The notes beneath the pieces are model-generated. The model was not told the origin of the DNA. It saw nothing but the letters and a program-made list of their open reading frames with translations, and searched no databases. A stretch of DNA of 64,000 nt from Mycoemilia scoparia (lineage: Eukaryota; Kickxellomycota; Kickxellomycetes; Kickxellales; Kickxellaceae): contig JANBPU010000042.1 of assembly GCA_027575805.1 (NCBI GenBank), forward strand, positions 1 to 64,000. The letters run 5' to 3'. The position numbers and the translations under genes were made by a program. This document shows positions 48,230-59,561 of this stretch, piece after piece (within the stretch, counting starts at the first letter, position 1; every line of letters begins with the position of its first letter).

Positions 48230-48470
48230 TATTTTTAATACACATCCAAAACCTTCATACCATACATTCTAATATATATATCCGCAACAAAAACATTTTT
48301 GAAAGGGTGATAGTCATCATCATGTTTTAGAGTGAATAAATTGAAAGAGATAAAAAAAATAGGGGGGCAGTGGAAATGGCCTGCCTGCTATCTTGAGGAA
48401 GATGTAAAGGCTGGGCTTCTAGCATAAAAATGGCTATTTTTAATCTTTATCGGACTGATGGTCGTTACAA

Positions 48471-49665
48471 TCAATCCTTCTTCTTTGGTTCTTGCCTGTA
48501 TACACCAACAACGATGGCGTGGTCACGTTCATATGGCTCAAGGGTAAGCTGTTCTTTGGGCTTGATCTTTTCGGCTTGCATCTTCTTAACTTCTGATGCA
48601 AAGACTTTTGTGGCCTCAACAGTAGAGTCAATGCAGTTGGCCTTGATGGAAATGACAATGTGGCCGCCGTTCTTGAGGAAGTGGTGGGCATTCATGGAGA
48701 TAATACGGGCCTGATCTGGCTGAGCAACATCAGCAAAGATGGTGTCGACCATAGGAACAAGCATGCGGTACTTGTTTGGATAGCGGGCATCTTCGACGAT
48801 AGGAATGACGTTCGTCCGCTTCTTGGCCATGTTGATCAAGTCACGGCCAGATCTGTGAGAGAATTCAACGGCATAGACAGCACCCTCTGGGCCAACAACG
48901 TCGGCAACATGAGAGACGCTGGTTCCGGAGGCAGCACCAAGATACAATACTTTTTTTCCTGGGCTGATCCAAATGTTGTCAAGACCGCCCAAAACACCAG
49001 CAGCAAGCTTAGATCTGAAGGGATTCCATACGCGGTACTCGATCTTTGTGTTGTCTGGCCCTTCTACAGAGATGCGCTTTTCGCCATAAACGGACTCGCC
49101 GGGTACAAGGTTCTTGGTGACAAGCAAATCTTCCTTTCCGCGAGCAATGAAGATGCCTAAATATAAAACAAGGAATAAACATCAATATAGGCATACCTCA
49201 TTTGAGAGTACAGGTTTTTGTGGAAATGGATTAAAAAGTCGTATTTACCTGCATGACGGTGAGGCTCGATAATAACCTTGGAACCGCCTCTAGCACCTCC
49301 ACGGGCTCCTCCGCGACCACCACGAGGAGCACCACGACCACGGCCGCCACCACCGCCGCCGCCGCGCTTGGCAACACCTATAACAAATATATATTCCAGC
49401 TTCAGCATGTATTTCCCTGGAGATTTGCTCAGCAACATTTCTATTTGCAAAGAAACTTACCGCCACCGCGACCACCACCACGGCCGCCGCCACCTCCACC
49501 GCGTCCACCACGGAAGCCGCCTCTGGAACCGCCACGACCACCTCTTGGAGCACCTATGCATTCAAATTTAAACCATTTTGTTAGAAATACAGACACGGTG
49601 GAGAACAGAAAGTTTTGGTATCGGGGCTACAGAGACATCAAATAAAATATCTTACCGTAACCCAT
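48471..49665 (-). CDS. NOP1: fibrillarin, rRNA 2'-O-methyltransferase, four exons
   Basis: Nucleolar box C/D snoRNP methyltransferase for pre-rRNA. Exons (minus strand) 49656-49665, 49461-49553, 49249-49377 and 48471-49156 join in phase to 305 aa. The first exon is only 10 bp (MGY plus one base). Exons 2 and 3 encode the GAR domain, made of RGG/GGR repeats interrupted by the intron. The last exon holds the methyltransferase: [30 protein letters not shown], the AdoMet motif [20 protein letters not shown], the [10 protein letters not shown] block, [13 protein letters not shown] and [11 protein letters not shown]. The gene ends 241 bp from the DOM34 stop in convergent arrangement. Very secure. 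Confidence 0.96.
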
Positions 49666-50446
49666 TATTTTATGTATGTATGTGGATGTGTGTATATATA
49701 TAGTGCTCTGAAAGCTTTTAAGATTAATAATAACCCAAAGTAAAGGCTATAAATATGATAATTTTAAGTGACTAGAAAAGAAAGAGCTAAAATTCCTCTC
49801 TACGTATTGAATAAAAAATCTTTTAAAAGTAGTTGATCTGGTGAATCACAGGCTGGCTCATTTCTCAATTTGTTATTGATTAAGAGTAAAATTTTTTTGT
49901 GTGATTTGGGTATGATCAAAACTAAACAGTGTGTTTGTGCCCTTTCTTTGGTCAGGATTCAAATACCACTTGATCTTGGTTCTGCAAAAGCTAGTAAAGA
50001 ACAGCAGGTGATTTATAGTGAAATTATTGTATAATTTTTAGTTCATGGCTTTGAATTGGCTTGAAATAGCCATTATAAATGTGTACTGTATTATAGCTGG
50101 CTATTAGCAACAATATCAACTGTACAGAAGCGACTCAAAGGCTATATGACAGAGCCTTCTCTAGAAGTGTACCAAAATAGCCTCTCCAATTCTCCCCAAA
50201 AATGTATGGCTTATAGGCCAAATTTGCTGAATGTATAAGGGTAGAGGATTGTTCCCTTTTGAAGGAGAACCTACCATATATAAACGGGCAAAAGTATATT
50301 GATTCCTGAGAGATTGAGAGGACTAATAATTAAATACCATAGCAAATCATTCTAATCACAAAACCAAAAGGGGTTTAGGATGAATTTATTATTATATAGA
50401 AAAATAAAATGGCTTTAAATTCTTAGTTTTGAAAAAATGAGAGGCT
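49666..50446. other. intergenic region upstream of NOP1 and downstream of TSR1
   Basis: 781 bp, AT-rich, no ORF and no repeat-family copy seen. It is the NOP1 promoter side. Confidence 0.5.
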
Positions 50447-53190
50447 TTAGATTTCCATGGCATCTGAGTCATGAACATCTGCGCCCACTTCACCAGAATG
50501 GGCTACCCAGGCGGGAGTGCTTTTCCATAACTCTGTATTCCACTTGGGGAACACCCTCTTGTAAAGGTTCATGCACACAGTATCCATTTGTTTGAGTTGA
50601 CCGTCGAAAATACACTTCATGTAGCCGTGCGTACCCAAACTTTCTGAAATGTGGCCAATGCGGCCGCACTTTGTAGAAATCTGGACAGGCTTGAACCATG
50701 CAATATCTTCGGGATTGAAAAACATATACCGAATGACGGCACTCTTCTTGTTGATTTTGTAGGGAATGCCGGTAAGAATGATACGCTTGGCAAGGATGCG
50801 AAGAGGATTGATATCCAGGGTTGATCCGGTACCAACAAGGACAGGGTTTTTACCTGGCTCAACGTTAGGTAGGAACAAGGTCACCGGTGTTCTTCCGAAT
50901 TGGATTGGTGCATAGACGGTACCAACGCTTATACGACCAGGCTGCAAAAAGCGTTCAAACTTGTGCACATTATTTGTTCCTGGTCCGCCACGGGTGTTCT
51001 GAGAATATAGCGGATGAACCAAGTAGCGACGGAATCCATATTGCATAATCAATGGTTCTTTTGACTTGACTGGCGCGGTGTATTCAGAATTGCGCTGCAC
51101 AGTGAAGTTGAGGACAGACATCTGATGTTCATACTGTAAAAGCCCAAAGGCGGTAATTAGGCGCTCAGGCCTGTGTTCCTTTGCAACTGCTGAGGTAACA
51201 TCCTTTAGTATGATTCTTATCCGAGCGCCTGGCTTAACTGTGGCATTCCTGGCGAGCTGCAGTGCCTTTGACTGCGATTTTTTAAAGTTTTCAAACTGGA
51301 ATATACGGGCATAATCCAAGGGGAGGTTTTCGTAAGGATCCCAGGGAGACGTTCTAAAGCTCTGTAGGCCACGGTAGCGTGCAAATCTGACTCTTGCTGG
51401 CTGGTCAAGAGGTGTGTCGACCTCATCGGGGAACTCCATGTCATTCTTTGTGTCCTTCTGCTTCTGCAAGTAGTCATCAAGATTCGTCTGGTCTTCCTTG
51501 GCACTTGGGAGATCATAAGCCTCCAAGTCATCTTCATTCTTAGATATCTCATGCTGATCGGGCCCAGCATCTGATCCCTTTTCGATAGGGTTCCCATTGC
51601 CATCAAGCTCAATCTCTTCGTATTCTTCTCCACTGACGTCTTCATAGTTGTCTTCGTCCATATCATCGCTCTCGTAGTCTGAGCCATTTTCTGACCCAGA
51701 ATCAATGATCCAGTTGGCCTGGTATGCAGATGTACCCTTTGGAACCTGTTTAAGATTCTTTCTTCTTTCAGCTGCCTCTCTGGCTTCATGCTCCTTGAGT
51801 TTAGCTAATGAAAACAGACATGTTTATACGGCTGTTAGTTCCCATTAATAATGTTGACAGAAAAGAAAGTTATATAAGACCTGTGCTTACATTCCCACTC
51901 TGCCATCTCGTGCTCCTCTGGCCATGTTTGCTCATTGGCCATTACATCTGGCTCTTTGAAAGCGACAAGGGAGTCCTGAAGATCAGGATCGGGTGTATCG
52001 AGAACTTGCACAGAATCCTCCGTATCCATTTCATCTCCTTTGGCAATATCTGATGCCATGGGGACAGACTCGATTCTGTCTATCTGAAAATCTCCATAAT
52101 TTGGAATGTGAATCAATCTGTTCGCTGACAATGGCATGCCACGTAGGTATCCGGTGAGTGCCAGCTGGCCAATATCCTATTATGGAAAGATACCAAGGTT
52201 GCATTATCACTGTCCTTGATTATATGGATACAGACTATGCAAAAATCATGACATAGAATGGTGACAAGGGAATCTATACTTACTGGGTTATCGGCGCCTG
52301 GAGTAAACTCAAGCTCGTCAGCAACAAGGTAGGGGCGCTGGTCTCTCCACGCTATGGACTTTGGAATTTGGGATGTGACTATCCTTATGATATTGAGGGC
52401 TTCTTGTGGTGTATCAGCAACAAGCAATTTGTCCTGATCTGGGAAGAAATACTGAATAAAGCTCTGTAGCGACTTGCGCGTAGCACTCTGCTTTTTGGGA
52501 GGAATGGCCTCAAGGTGCTGAATGACAGTAAGGATTGAGGGGAGGCCCTGATTCTGAATTGAGGTGAGACACAGCTCTCCAAAAGAATCAACCTCGGTGT
52601 TGGCAGAAATACCAAAAACAATGTAGTCGGCAACCTTCGCGGCATCAAGAATATCGATCAGGTTGCGCTCAACTTCCATGACGCGCAATGTCTGATTGAA
52701 TCGGGAAACATCAAGGGTCTGGATCTTCTTGCCATATTCAAATGGCTGCTCAACGCTTTCAAACATGTTACGAGAAATGTCTGCTGTTGAAACGTCGCTA
52801 CACAATGGAATTACAGCTACAATCTTTGGTGCACGGTAGCGACCAGTAAACAAACGGGTGGTCATGGCAAGCTGCTCCCTTTTCTTTTTCTGCTCAAGCT
52901 TGGCCTGATTCCTGCGATCTGCTTTGGTATGCTTACGCTGCACCTTCCCTTTTATGGCAACCCTTTGCACCTTGCCTTAAAATGTGGAATTATCATAAAG
53001 AAAAATAATGTCAGATATGAATATTCATCTTGATTGTAATGCTGCAGCGTAGCAGTCTGATTTTCTTATATATTAAGCAAGTACCTTTAGCTTTGTCTCG
53101 AAGTACATTTTTAGTGGCGTGTTTTCTTTTGAAGGGCTTGTTGGTCTGCTTTAGGGTAGACCTGTGGTGAAATGGTTTTTCATTAACCAT
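50447..53190 (-). CDS. TSR1: 40S pre-ribosome maturation factor Tsr1, four exons
   Basis: GTPase-like but non-hydrolysing factor that sits on late cytoplasmic pre-40S particles; Bms1 relative. Exons (minus strand) 53085-53190, 52284-52975, 51891-52176 and 50447-51804 join in phase to 813 aa. N-terminal part: HHRSTLKQTNKPFKRKHATK, typical of Tsr1. The middle has an AARP2CN-like region (PYLVADELEF, LTGYLRG), an acidic stretch (SGSENGSDYESDDMDEDNYE, then more Asp/Glu), and the C-terminal DUF663/RIBIOP_C part begins PARVRFARYRGLQSFRTSPW and includes GFRRYLVHPLYSQ and GTHGYMKCIFDGQL. No GTP-binding P-loop is visible. Divergent from KRR1 over a 235-bp promoter. Secure. Confidence 0.95.
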
Positions 53191-53425
53191 TTTAGAGGAA
53201 ATGTTTCAATAGAAGGTGAAGAATACAACCGGGAAAACAGGCTGAAGGAAATTGGTTCTAGAGCTGGTGCTCTTTGAACAAACAAAAAAATTTGAAAATG
53301 CTGGTTGATCAGGGTGGCTGGCTGATTACTACTTAGATCAGCAAATCGCCTTTGTGCTGTAAAATAAATTCTTTGTTAGTTCAAATTTTAACGCCTGTTT
53401 ATTTCTTCCACAGACCAAATTCAAA
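53191..53425. promoter_or_regulatory. bidirectional promoter of TSR1 (-) and KRR1 (+)
   Basis: Only 235 bp separate the two start codons. Within it, AAAAATTTGAAAA at 53286-53298 resembles the RRPE element (core AAAAATTTT) of yeast ribosome-biogenesis promoters. Whether it works here is inference. A clear PAC box (GCGATGAG) was not seen. A CAG at about 53409-53411 before the KRR1 start could be an acceptor of a leader intron. Confidence 0.55.
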
Positions 53426-54850
53426 ATGCCCAAAGGTAATAAGCTAGCTAATTGCCTATATACTAAGAACAAACACTATTGATTTTTAACCAACATATTG
53501 ATTTACTTAAAACATAGAACCAGAAAAGACAAAAGAAGACATCCAAGAAACTGCTGACACGGAAGGTAAGAGTCCACAAGGTCATCAAATATCCTGCTTT
53601 TTATATATGTTTTGCTTTAAATTCAAATATTTATGAATATGTATATTTGGCCACTACAGAGGAGTCTACGGAGATCAAGCATGACTATAAAGTTCCTGAA
53701 TGGAAGCAAGGGGACATGCCTCACCCTCTACTAGAAGAATCAAGCTTTGCTACATTGTTCCCCAAATACAGAGAAAACTATCTTCGGGAAGTGTGGCCCC
53801 ATGTAACTTCAGTGTTGGAAAAGAGTGTAAGTGTGTTAGCAATCATGAAAATCTCGCACGCCACAGACGTGCAAGTAACCAAAATGCTGACCAATATACA
53901 TCATATTTTAGGGAATTGCATGCGTACTTGATCTTGTCGAGGGTAGTATGACTGTAAAAACCACAAGAAAGACGTGGGATCCATATGTTATTATTCGTGC
54001 CAGAGACTTGATAAAGCTGCTAGCTCGTAGTGTTCCATTCCCACAAGCGGTCAAAATTCTACAGGATAACATGTTTTGCGAAGTTATAAAAATTGGTAAT
54101 ATTGTAAGAAACAAGGAGAGATTTATAAAGCGTCGTCAGCGCTTGATCGGCCCCAATGGTAATACACTGAAAGCCATAGAACTCCTTACTGAATGTTACC
54201 TGATGGTTCAAGGATCAACCGTAGCGGCCATGGGCCCACAGAAAGGAATTAAAGAAGTCCGGAGGATCGTTGAAGATTGCTTAAACAATATCCACCCTGT
54301 TTACCATATCAAGGAATTGATGATTAAGCGTGAGCTTGCTAAAGACCCCAAACTTTGCCATGAGTCATGGGATAGGTTCCTCCCTCAATTCAAAAAGCGC
54401 AATGTTAAGTCCAAGAAGCCTTCTGGCAAGGACACTAAGGCCAAGAAGAAGGAGTACTCACCATTCCCACCTGCACCTCAACCATCTAAGATTGATCTCC
54501 AGCTTGAGTCAGGTGAATATTTCTTGAGCAAGGAAGCCAAGCATGCCCGCGACCAAGATAAGAAACGCAAGGCACAAATTGACCATCAGATAAAGAAGGA
54601 AATGGAGAGAGAAAAGGAGTTCGTTGCACCCAAAGAGCCAAAAGCAGAAAAGGGGGGAAAGAGAGCATGGGATCAGCAGAATGACGTTGATTCTGAGAAA
54701 GAGAAGATTGAGGCACTAAAGGAAAAGTTCCGACAAAGGGCCAAGGAAAGCAAGGAAAAAGAATCCAAAAAGAAAAAAGATAAAAGTCAAGACACAGTAG
54801 ACAAATACATTGAAAAGCCCAAGAAAAAGAAGCGCAAGACAGTTTCATAA
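53426..54850 (+). CDS. KRR1: KRR1 small-subunit processome component, four exons
   Basis: KH-domain protein of the SSU processome, needed for 18S rRNA production. Exons 53426-53435 (10 bp), 53518-53565, 53660-53826 and 53912-54850 join in phase to 387 aa. Family blocks are plain: [70 protein letters not shown] and the KH core [20 protein letters not shown], then [11 protein letters not shown] and [16 protein letters not shown]. The tail is a long Lys/Glu-rich region with several nuclear-localisation-like runs, ending KKKKRKTVS. The stop lies 95 bp from the convergent RCE1 stop. Very secure. Confidence 0.96.
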
Positions 54851-54945
54851 ATGGGCGGCTTCCGCCACTTCGTTTACAGTTAAGATTTTGCACCTTCATA
54901 GCAATGTTTGAAATTATGATGAATTAGTGTATCAGAAAAATTCCG

Positions 54946-56125
54946 CTAAAAATCAGTAGTCTGACAATATAAAAATGTTAAAATGCCAAAAGATGCTGCG
55001 CCGACCAGGTAACAGGAAATTGAAATTACTATAAATCACGAAATTTGCTGTCATTAGTTATCGCTCAAGACAACAGGCATGGTGACATATATAAACTAAT
55101 CCAGCTACCTTTTTTTGTTTGCTGCATATCGGACAACAAAGTTGGGTCGGGGAACCCCATCATATTACATAGTATGTGAGAGGCAATGCACCCATACATG
55201 AGACCCGACTTTACAAAAAGGAGGGCAGCAAACCACCCGAAAAGCGTGGTATAGAATGTTTGAAATGCTAAAATATACACAAAGTCAGACGACAACGCTT
55301 TGAACTATATACACACATGCACGCAAAATAAATATACTAACCTAGTATTAATAGAGATGACTTGACGGAGCCCGACTCTTTGAGATTATAGATAAAGTGG
55401 TGAGCGTGGGCTATGCTAAAAATCGCTGGTGAAAGCAATATGATGGACTTGGTGCTGAAACCTGCAGCGATCCACAACGGAACTACACAAGCTCTAAATA
55501 CAATCTCTTCCGTTATTGGCCCGACGATATAGTTCCTAAAACAGATGATATCCGTCCATAGTTTATCCGTAGAGCTGAACATTTGATCATAAGTCAAGCT
55601 GCCGTCAAAGTATTCTGCGACAAGTGGCCCAAGGAAGAGGACTAAAGTCAAACCAACCCCAACAAGGCAAGATTTTATAATATCTAAAGGCGAAGCAAGA
55701 ATCCCCATCTTTCCCAGGATTTGGAGCACTCCAATCTATAGTCATAACAAAGAGGAAATATTGTAGCTACCATTCATTTAGCTGTTTCCGGGCTAAATGG
55801 CAAATATACAAAGAAATTCATTACTTACACTCTGGCCATAGCTAACAAATATCATTGATGCACTCAGAATGACACTCAGAGTGGTTGAAATAACAACGCT
55901 ATTTATCCGCATTCGTACTACTAACGGGTGGTCCCGATCTGTAAATGGGTTTGGAAGATTGAAAATGCTTGGTCCACTCTCTCTATAGGATGCTGTCTCT
56001 CCTTCTCGATCTGAAGACTTTGATCTTGTCAATGGAAAGCAACAAGCGTACAAATATATCATCCCAACATACAACATCCCCTCCACTACACTGACCCCTA
56101 CAGCAAGAGATGAAGAAATACTCAT
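54946..56125 (-). CDS. RCE1: CAAX prenyl endopeptidase Rce1, four exons
   Basis: ER intramembrane endopeptidase that removes the -AAX tripeptide from prenylated CAAX proteins, one step before Ste14. Exons (minus strand) 55829-56125, 55342-55735, 55109-55267 and 54946-55028 join in phase to 310 aa. Catalytic residues of the ABI/CPBP fold are present: the EExxxR motif in GPITEEIVFRACVVPLW, the first histidine region SIAHAHHF, and HILCNMMGFPD. About eight membrane spans are visible. The last exon (27 codons, ending LTFLYCQTTDF) is not obvious in a scan; it is chosen because it continues the expected terminal membrane span, while reading through the donor at 55108 gives a short non-conserved tail. 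Confidence 0.93.
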
Positions 56126-56281
56126 TTCAAGTTCTATGATGGAGATAAAGGCATACCAATGTTAATTGTATAGACAAGATCCCAATCAGGAAAAAATACA
56201 TTTAAAGATCCATATCTTGTTTTATCGATTTATTATGGGCAGATTCGTATAGCAACCAAAAATTTCTTTTCGCCTAGCAAG

Positions 56282-56361
56282 TTTATTTAATTTGGTAAAC
56301 ACAAATTTAGTGTATGTGGCATACAGCTACCTCCATAGGAGAAATAAAATGCTTAATCATC
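56282..56361 (-). mobile_element. SINE-like short retroposed element, copy 3
   Basis: 80 bp flanked by a perfect 19-bp direct repeat, TTTCTTTTCGCCTAGCAAG, at 56263-56281 and 56362-56380. Core TAGTGTATGTGGCATACAGC then TACCTCCATAGGAG, same orientation as copy 2. One of the hairpins has a C-to-T change that leaves a G-U pair on this strand. Confidence 0.85.
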
Positions 56362-56710
56362 TTTCTTTTCGCCTAGCAAGCCTTGCGGTTATTTAGATAA
56401 ATGCAATGATAGTCTCATAAAATAAATATTCCTTCTGGTTACTTCTGTTGTAATTTCTGTGTAACATTGGCAGATTCCTTGTTTTTGTCTTAAGGCAAAG
56501 TGAACAATAACCATAAATCGGAACCCAAAGCATTGAAACTACACCCACATCCGTCATAATGGTAGTGATGTAGCATATAATAGCGGAAGCTTTAGAGAAA
56601 TGCTGTATAAATTATCTATCATTATTATGTATTATTGATAAAATGATTGTCCTCGCTCTGGCCTTCAGGAACTACTAAAAACTAGACTTGCTCTCTCTCT
56701 CTCTATCTAT

Positions 56711-56820
56711 ATATCTGGGTAATAGTTTTTGAAGGGTGAAAGTTCACTAGTACAACTGGACATCCATTTGACTGTGATTCCCCTATAAATATTCACCCTT
56801 CAAAAATTATTGCTCATTTG
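56711..56820. mobile_element. MITE copy K (second subfamily)
   Basis: Ends TGGGTAATAGTTTTTGAAGG and ATTCACCCTTCAAAAATTAT then TGCTCAT. The interior GTTCACTAGTACAACTGGAC and CATTTGACTGTGATTCCCC is that of copies F and G. Confidence 0.88.
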
Positions 56821-57336
56821 TCTGCTTTTGAAATTTCGAGACAGTTTAGCTGTATTTTTATAATTGAATAATAAGCAGTACCACTAACACAACAGAGGCT
56901 TGAAATCTACCACACAGACTATGAATAATGGACATGCTACAATACAAGCCACCTTTCCCTCCCTCAAATTATGTCCAAAAGACAGTGGATTAAAAAGACA
57001 ACTAAAAATCAGTATGAACGCCAGTCAATTAATGGAATGCACATAACCAACAAATTTTACACACATTACATTTCCATCCACACTCTTGCCTTCTTTTACT
57101 TCGTTACCAGCATTTGCAATATTAGTTTATCACACATTAATCGTCTTTTCGGATAAAGCAACCCATCAGTACTGAATCTTTCATCTTAAAACTTGTTCCC
57201 CACAGCTAATAAAGCCACAAGGCAACCATTCAGGTAAATATGCACTATAAACATCGGGTCGATGCAGACATGTTGCATCATGATTATATAACCAGTCACT
57301 CGAAACATCCTAACTGAGCTTCTTTCGTGTGCCACT

Positions 57337-58824
57337 GTGATCACTCATTTATGCATCAGGCAAGCTTCCTCCTCAACATCACCAATGGCCAGCGAAGAAC
57401 TGATTCTGAAAAGAACCTCGATCAACAGTGTCGATACCAGCAAATCCGGAGAAAGCCAGCCGCTGTCGACAACGCAAACAGCCCCACACCCCAGCAAGCG
57501 GACAGGGACTTGGATGGGAGCATCGCTCAACATAATATGCGTCTCAGTCGGTACAGGAGTGCTTAACCTGCCCTCGGTCATTAATCGGTCTGGCTGGAGT
57601 GGACTAGGAATCATGGTTCTTATGGCCATTATTGGCGTATACGTTGGCAACATATTTGTGCAGACGATGTATATCAAGCCCGGGAAGCGCCTCGAAAGCT
57701 TTGCATTTGTGACCCAAGAAGCGTTTGGACGAAAGGGCTTTTGGTTTTCGACGGCCATCACCGTGGTCTACTGTCTGGGAACGGTGTGCACCTGGATCAT
57801 TATAACTGGGACACAAACAACCCACCTGCTCGGAGAAGCACACAAGCACCTTGACCAAAGAGCAAGCATGGCCATTGTTGCCGTGTGTATGTGGATTCCA
57901 TACGTTTCCTTGAAAGAGATCAGAGAGATAACAATTTCATCGTAAGCCCAGCTTCATTGTAGCTTTAAATTACTGCAGTGCATATTAGAATATGTGCTTC
58001 TACCGGCCTATTAACTTCTTGAATTACTGTATGTGCCCATATGCCCATACGGGCCTTTTTGCCTGCATAGCGTGTTTGGTGTATTAACTGCTCTAGCAAC
58101 AGCCATTATAGTCGTATGTGCCTCGTTTGCAAATAGAGATTCGTCTGCAGCCCACACCGGGGTTGCTGTTGGCGGACTCCCTACTGCCTTGGCGTCAATT
58201 TCCTTCATGTATGCTGGCGCAGTCGTGTATCCCCACATAGAGGGAAATATGAAGCATCCAAAGCAGTGGTGCGTCACCCTTGGGCTCAGCAACTTTGTAG
58301 TGTGTACAATATTCTGTCTTGTCAGCGGCGTGGGCTACTGGGCTTTTGGCAGCCACACTGTGTCTCCAGTCGTCGACAACCTCCCGCACACGACGGCTGT
58401 GAATGCAGGGATAGTGCTTATAATCCTCCATGTCATCTTTGCAGCCCCGCTAATGCTGGTGTCTGCAACGCTCGAGATTGAGATGGCGCTGGGCATAACA
58501 AAGGAAAAGATGGGGACCGTCCGTGAAATGGCATGGCGTCTTGTGATAAGAACGCTGGCCATTTCTGGGCTCTTGGGAATATCAATCGCAATACCCTACT
58601 TTGGCGAAACGCTAGACCTAATCAGCTCCATCTCAACGACTGTGGTTTTCTTTTTGGTCCCAGTGGCATGCCATATAAAACTTCTTGGCTGGCGCAACGC
58701 AGGGCTGACCAAGCTAGTGGCGTGCGGAGCAATTTTTCTGCTTGGAATAGTGGCCTGTGGTCTGGGGACATTTAATGCAGTAAAGGCGCTCGTGGCCTCA
58801 GTCCGCAATGGCAGCAAGGGCTAG
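57337..58824 (+). CDS. amino acid/auxin permease (AAAP) family transporter, two exons
   Basis: Membrane transporter of the AAAP family (Avt/UNC-47-like), probably moving neutral amino acids across vacuolar or plasma membrane. Exons 57337-57941 and 58071-58824 join in phase to 452 aa. A polar N-terminal 55 residues precedes about eleven membrane spans. Family signatures are GTWMGASLNIICVSVGTGVLNLP (spanning TM1), the GSWSG-like loop and PTALASISFMYAGAVVYPHIEG with GVGYWAFG downstream. The start could instead be ATG 57385 (MASEEL), 16 codons in; nothing decides it. Base composition is more GC-rich than in the 40-56 kb genes. Substrate unknown. Confidence 0.9.
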
Positions 58825-59561
58825 GAAGCTGCTATTCGTGTATTACTGAGAATGCGCGATGCCAATGAAAGCGTGGGCAAACAGCCGAACGGTGGGCCTT
58901 ACCTAAACATGATCTTCCAAAAGACCAGGACACAAGATGCCAAGAATGTTCATGCACAGAAAATCAAACCAGTTGATGGCTGTATTGTGAAAGATCAAGA
59001 CCAAGACAGTGCCGGCCATATGGTATCAGGCCCATTAGAGGCCGACTTAAGGGCTTCAGTCTCCACCTGGGCGTAGACAAGCCATTACATCTACAGAGTG
59101 CATCCTGAACAAAAAGTCGAGCAGAAGTTTGAATAAAAATGCTGTGGATGCATGCACAGAGAAGAAAATCAAAAGGAGCATTTCCTCTTTTGGAAATCTG
59201 AGGTTCTTGGAAGCGGCGTTGGTAGCACACCCATCATACAGTATGCGTTGGAAAAGGCACATTGATTGAAAATCAGGTTTAACAATAATGGCTGAGAATG
59301 GATGTTTGAAAGCGCCCAAACTTGCCCTCATTTTTCTGATGCCTAAATTAAAACAATTATTATGAGTGTATACACAAACAATCCACAATAGTAGCGGCAG
59401 CAGCAATGATGGCCTGAAATGATATTTAAGCTGTTGAGGAGCAAACCGCCTCATAGGAACCCATTTCTTTTTACTTCTGCCCTGCTGTACTATTTTTTGC
59501 CTCCTTTAAATATAATAATATCTGGAAATTTTCTTGCCACGCAGACTCCTTTTACACGCCA
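58825..59561. other. intergenic region, 0.7 kb
   Basis: Short ORFs exist but none shows family content. No repeat-family copy seen. Confidence 0.5.

Larger units (their letters stand above)
56126..57336. other. intergenic region with SINE-like copy 3 and MITE copy K
   Basis: 1.2 kb between RCE1 (-) and the AAAP transporter (+). It contains SINE-like copy 3 (56282-56361) and MITE copy K (56711-56820). A short CTCT tract precedes copy K. No gene recognised. Confidence 0.6.

Noticed and set aside
48290..48330. Sequence TTTTTGAAAGGGTGATAG near 48297 resembling a MITE left end
   Set aside because: Only about 15 matching bases and no right arm follows; could be chance.
49253..49645. Plus-strand ORFs rich in Pro/Arg/Thr opposite fibrillarin
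   Set aside because: Antisense reading of the GAR-domain codons of NOP1; the minus-strand gene explains the sequence.
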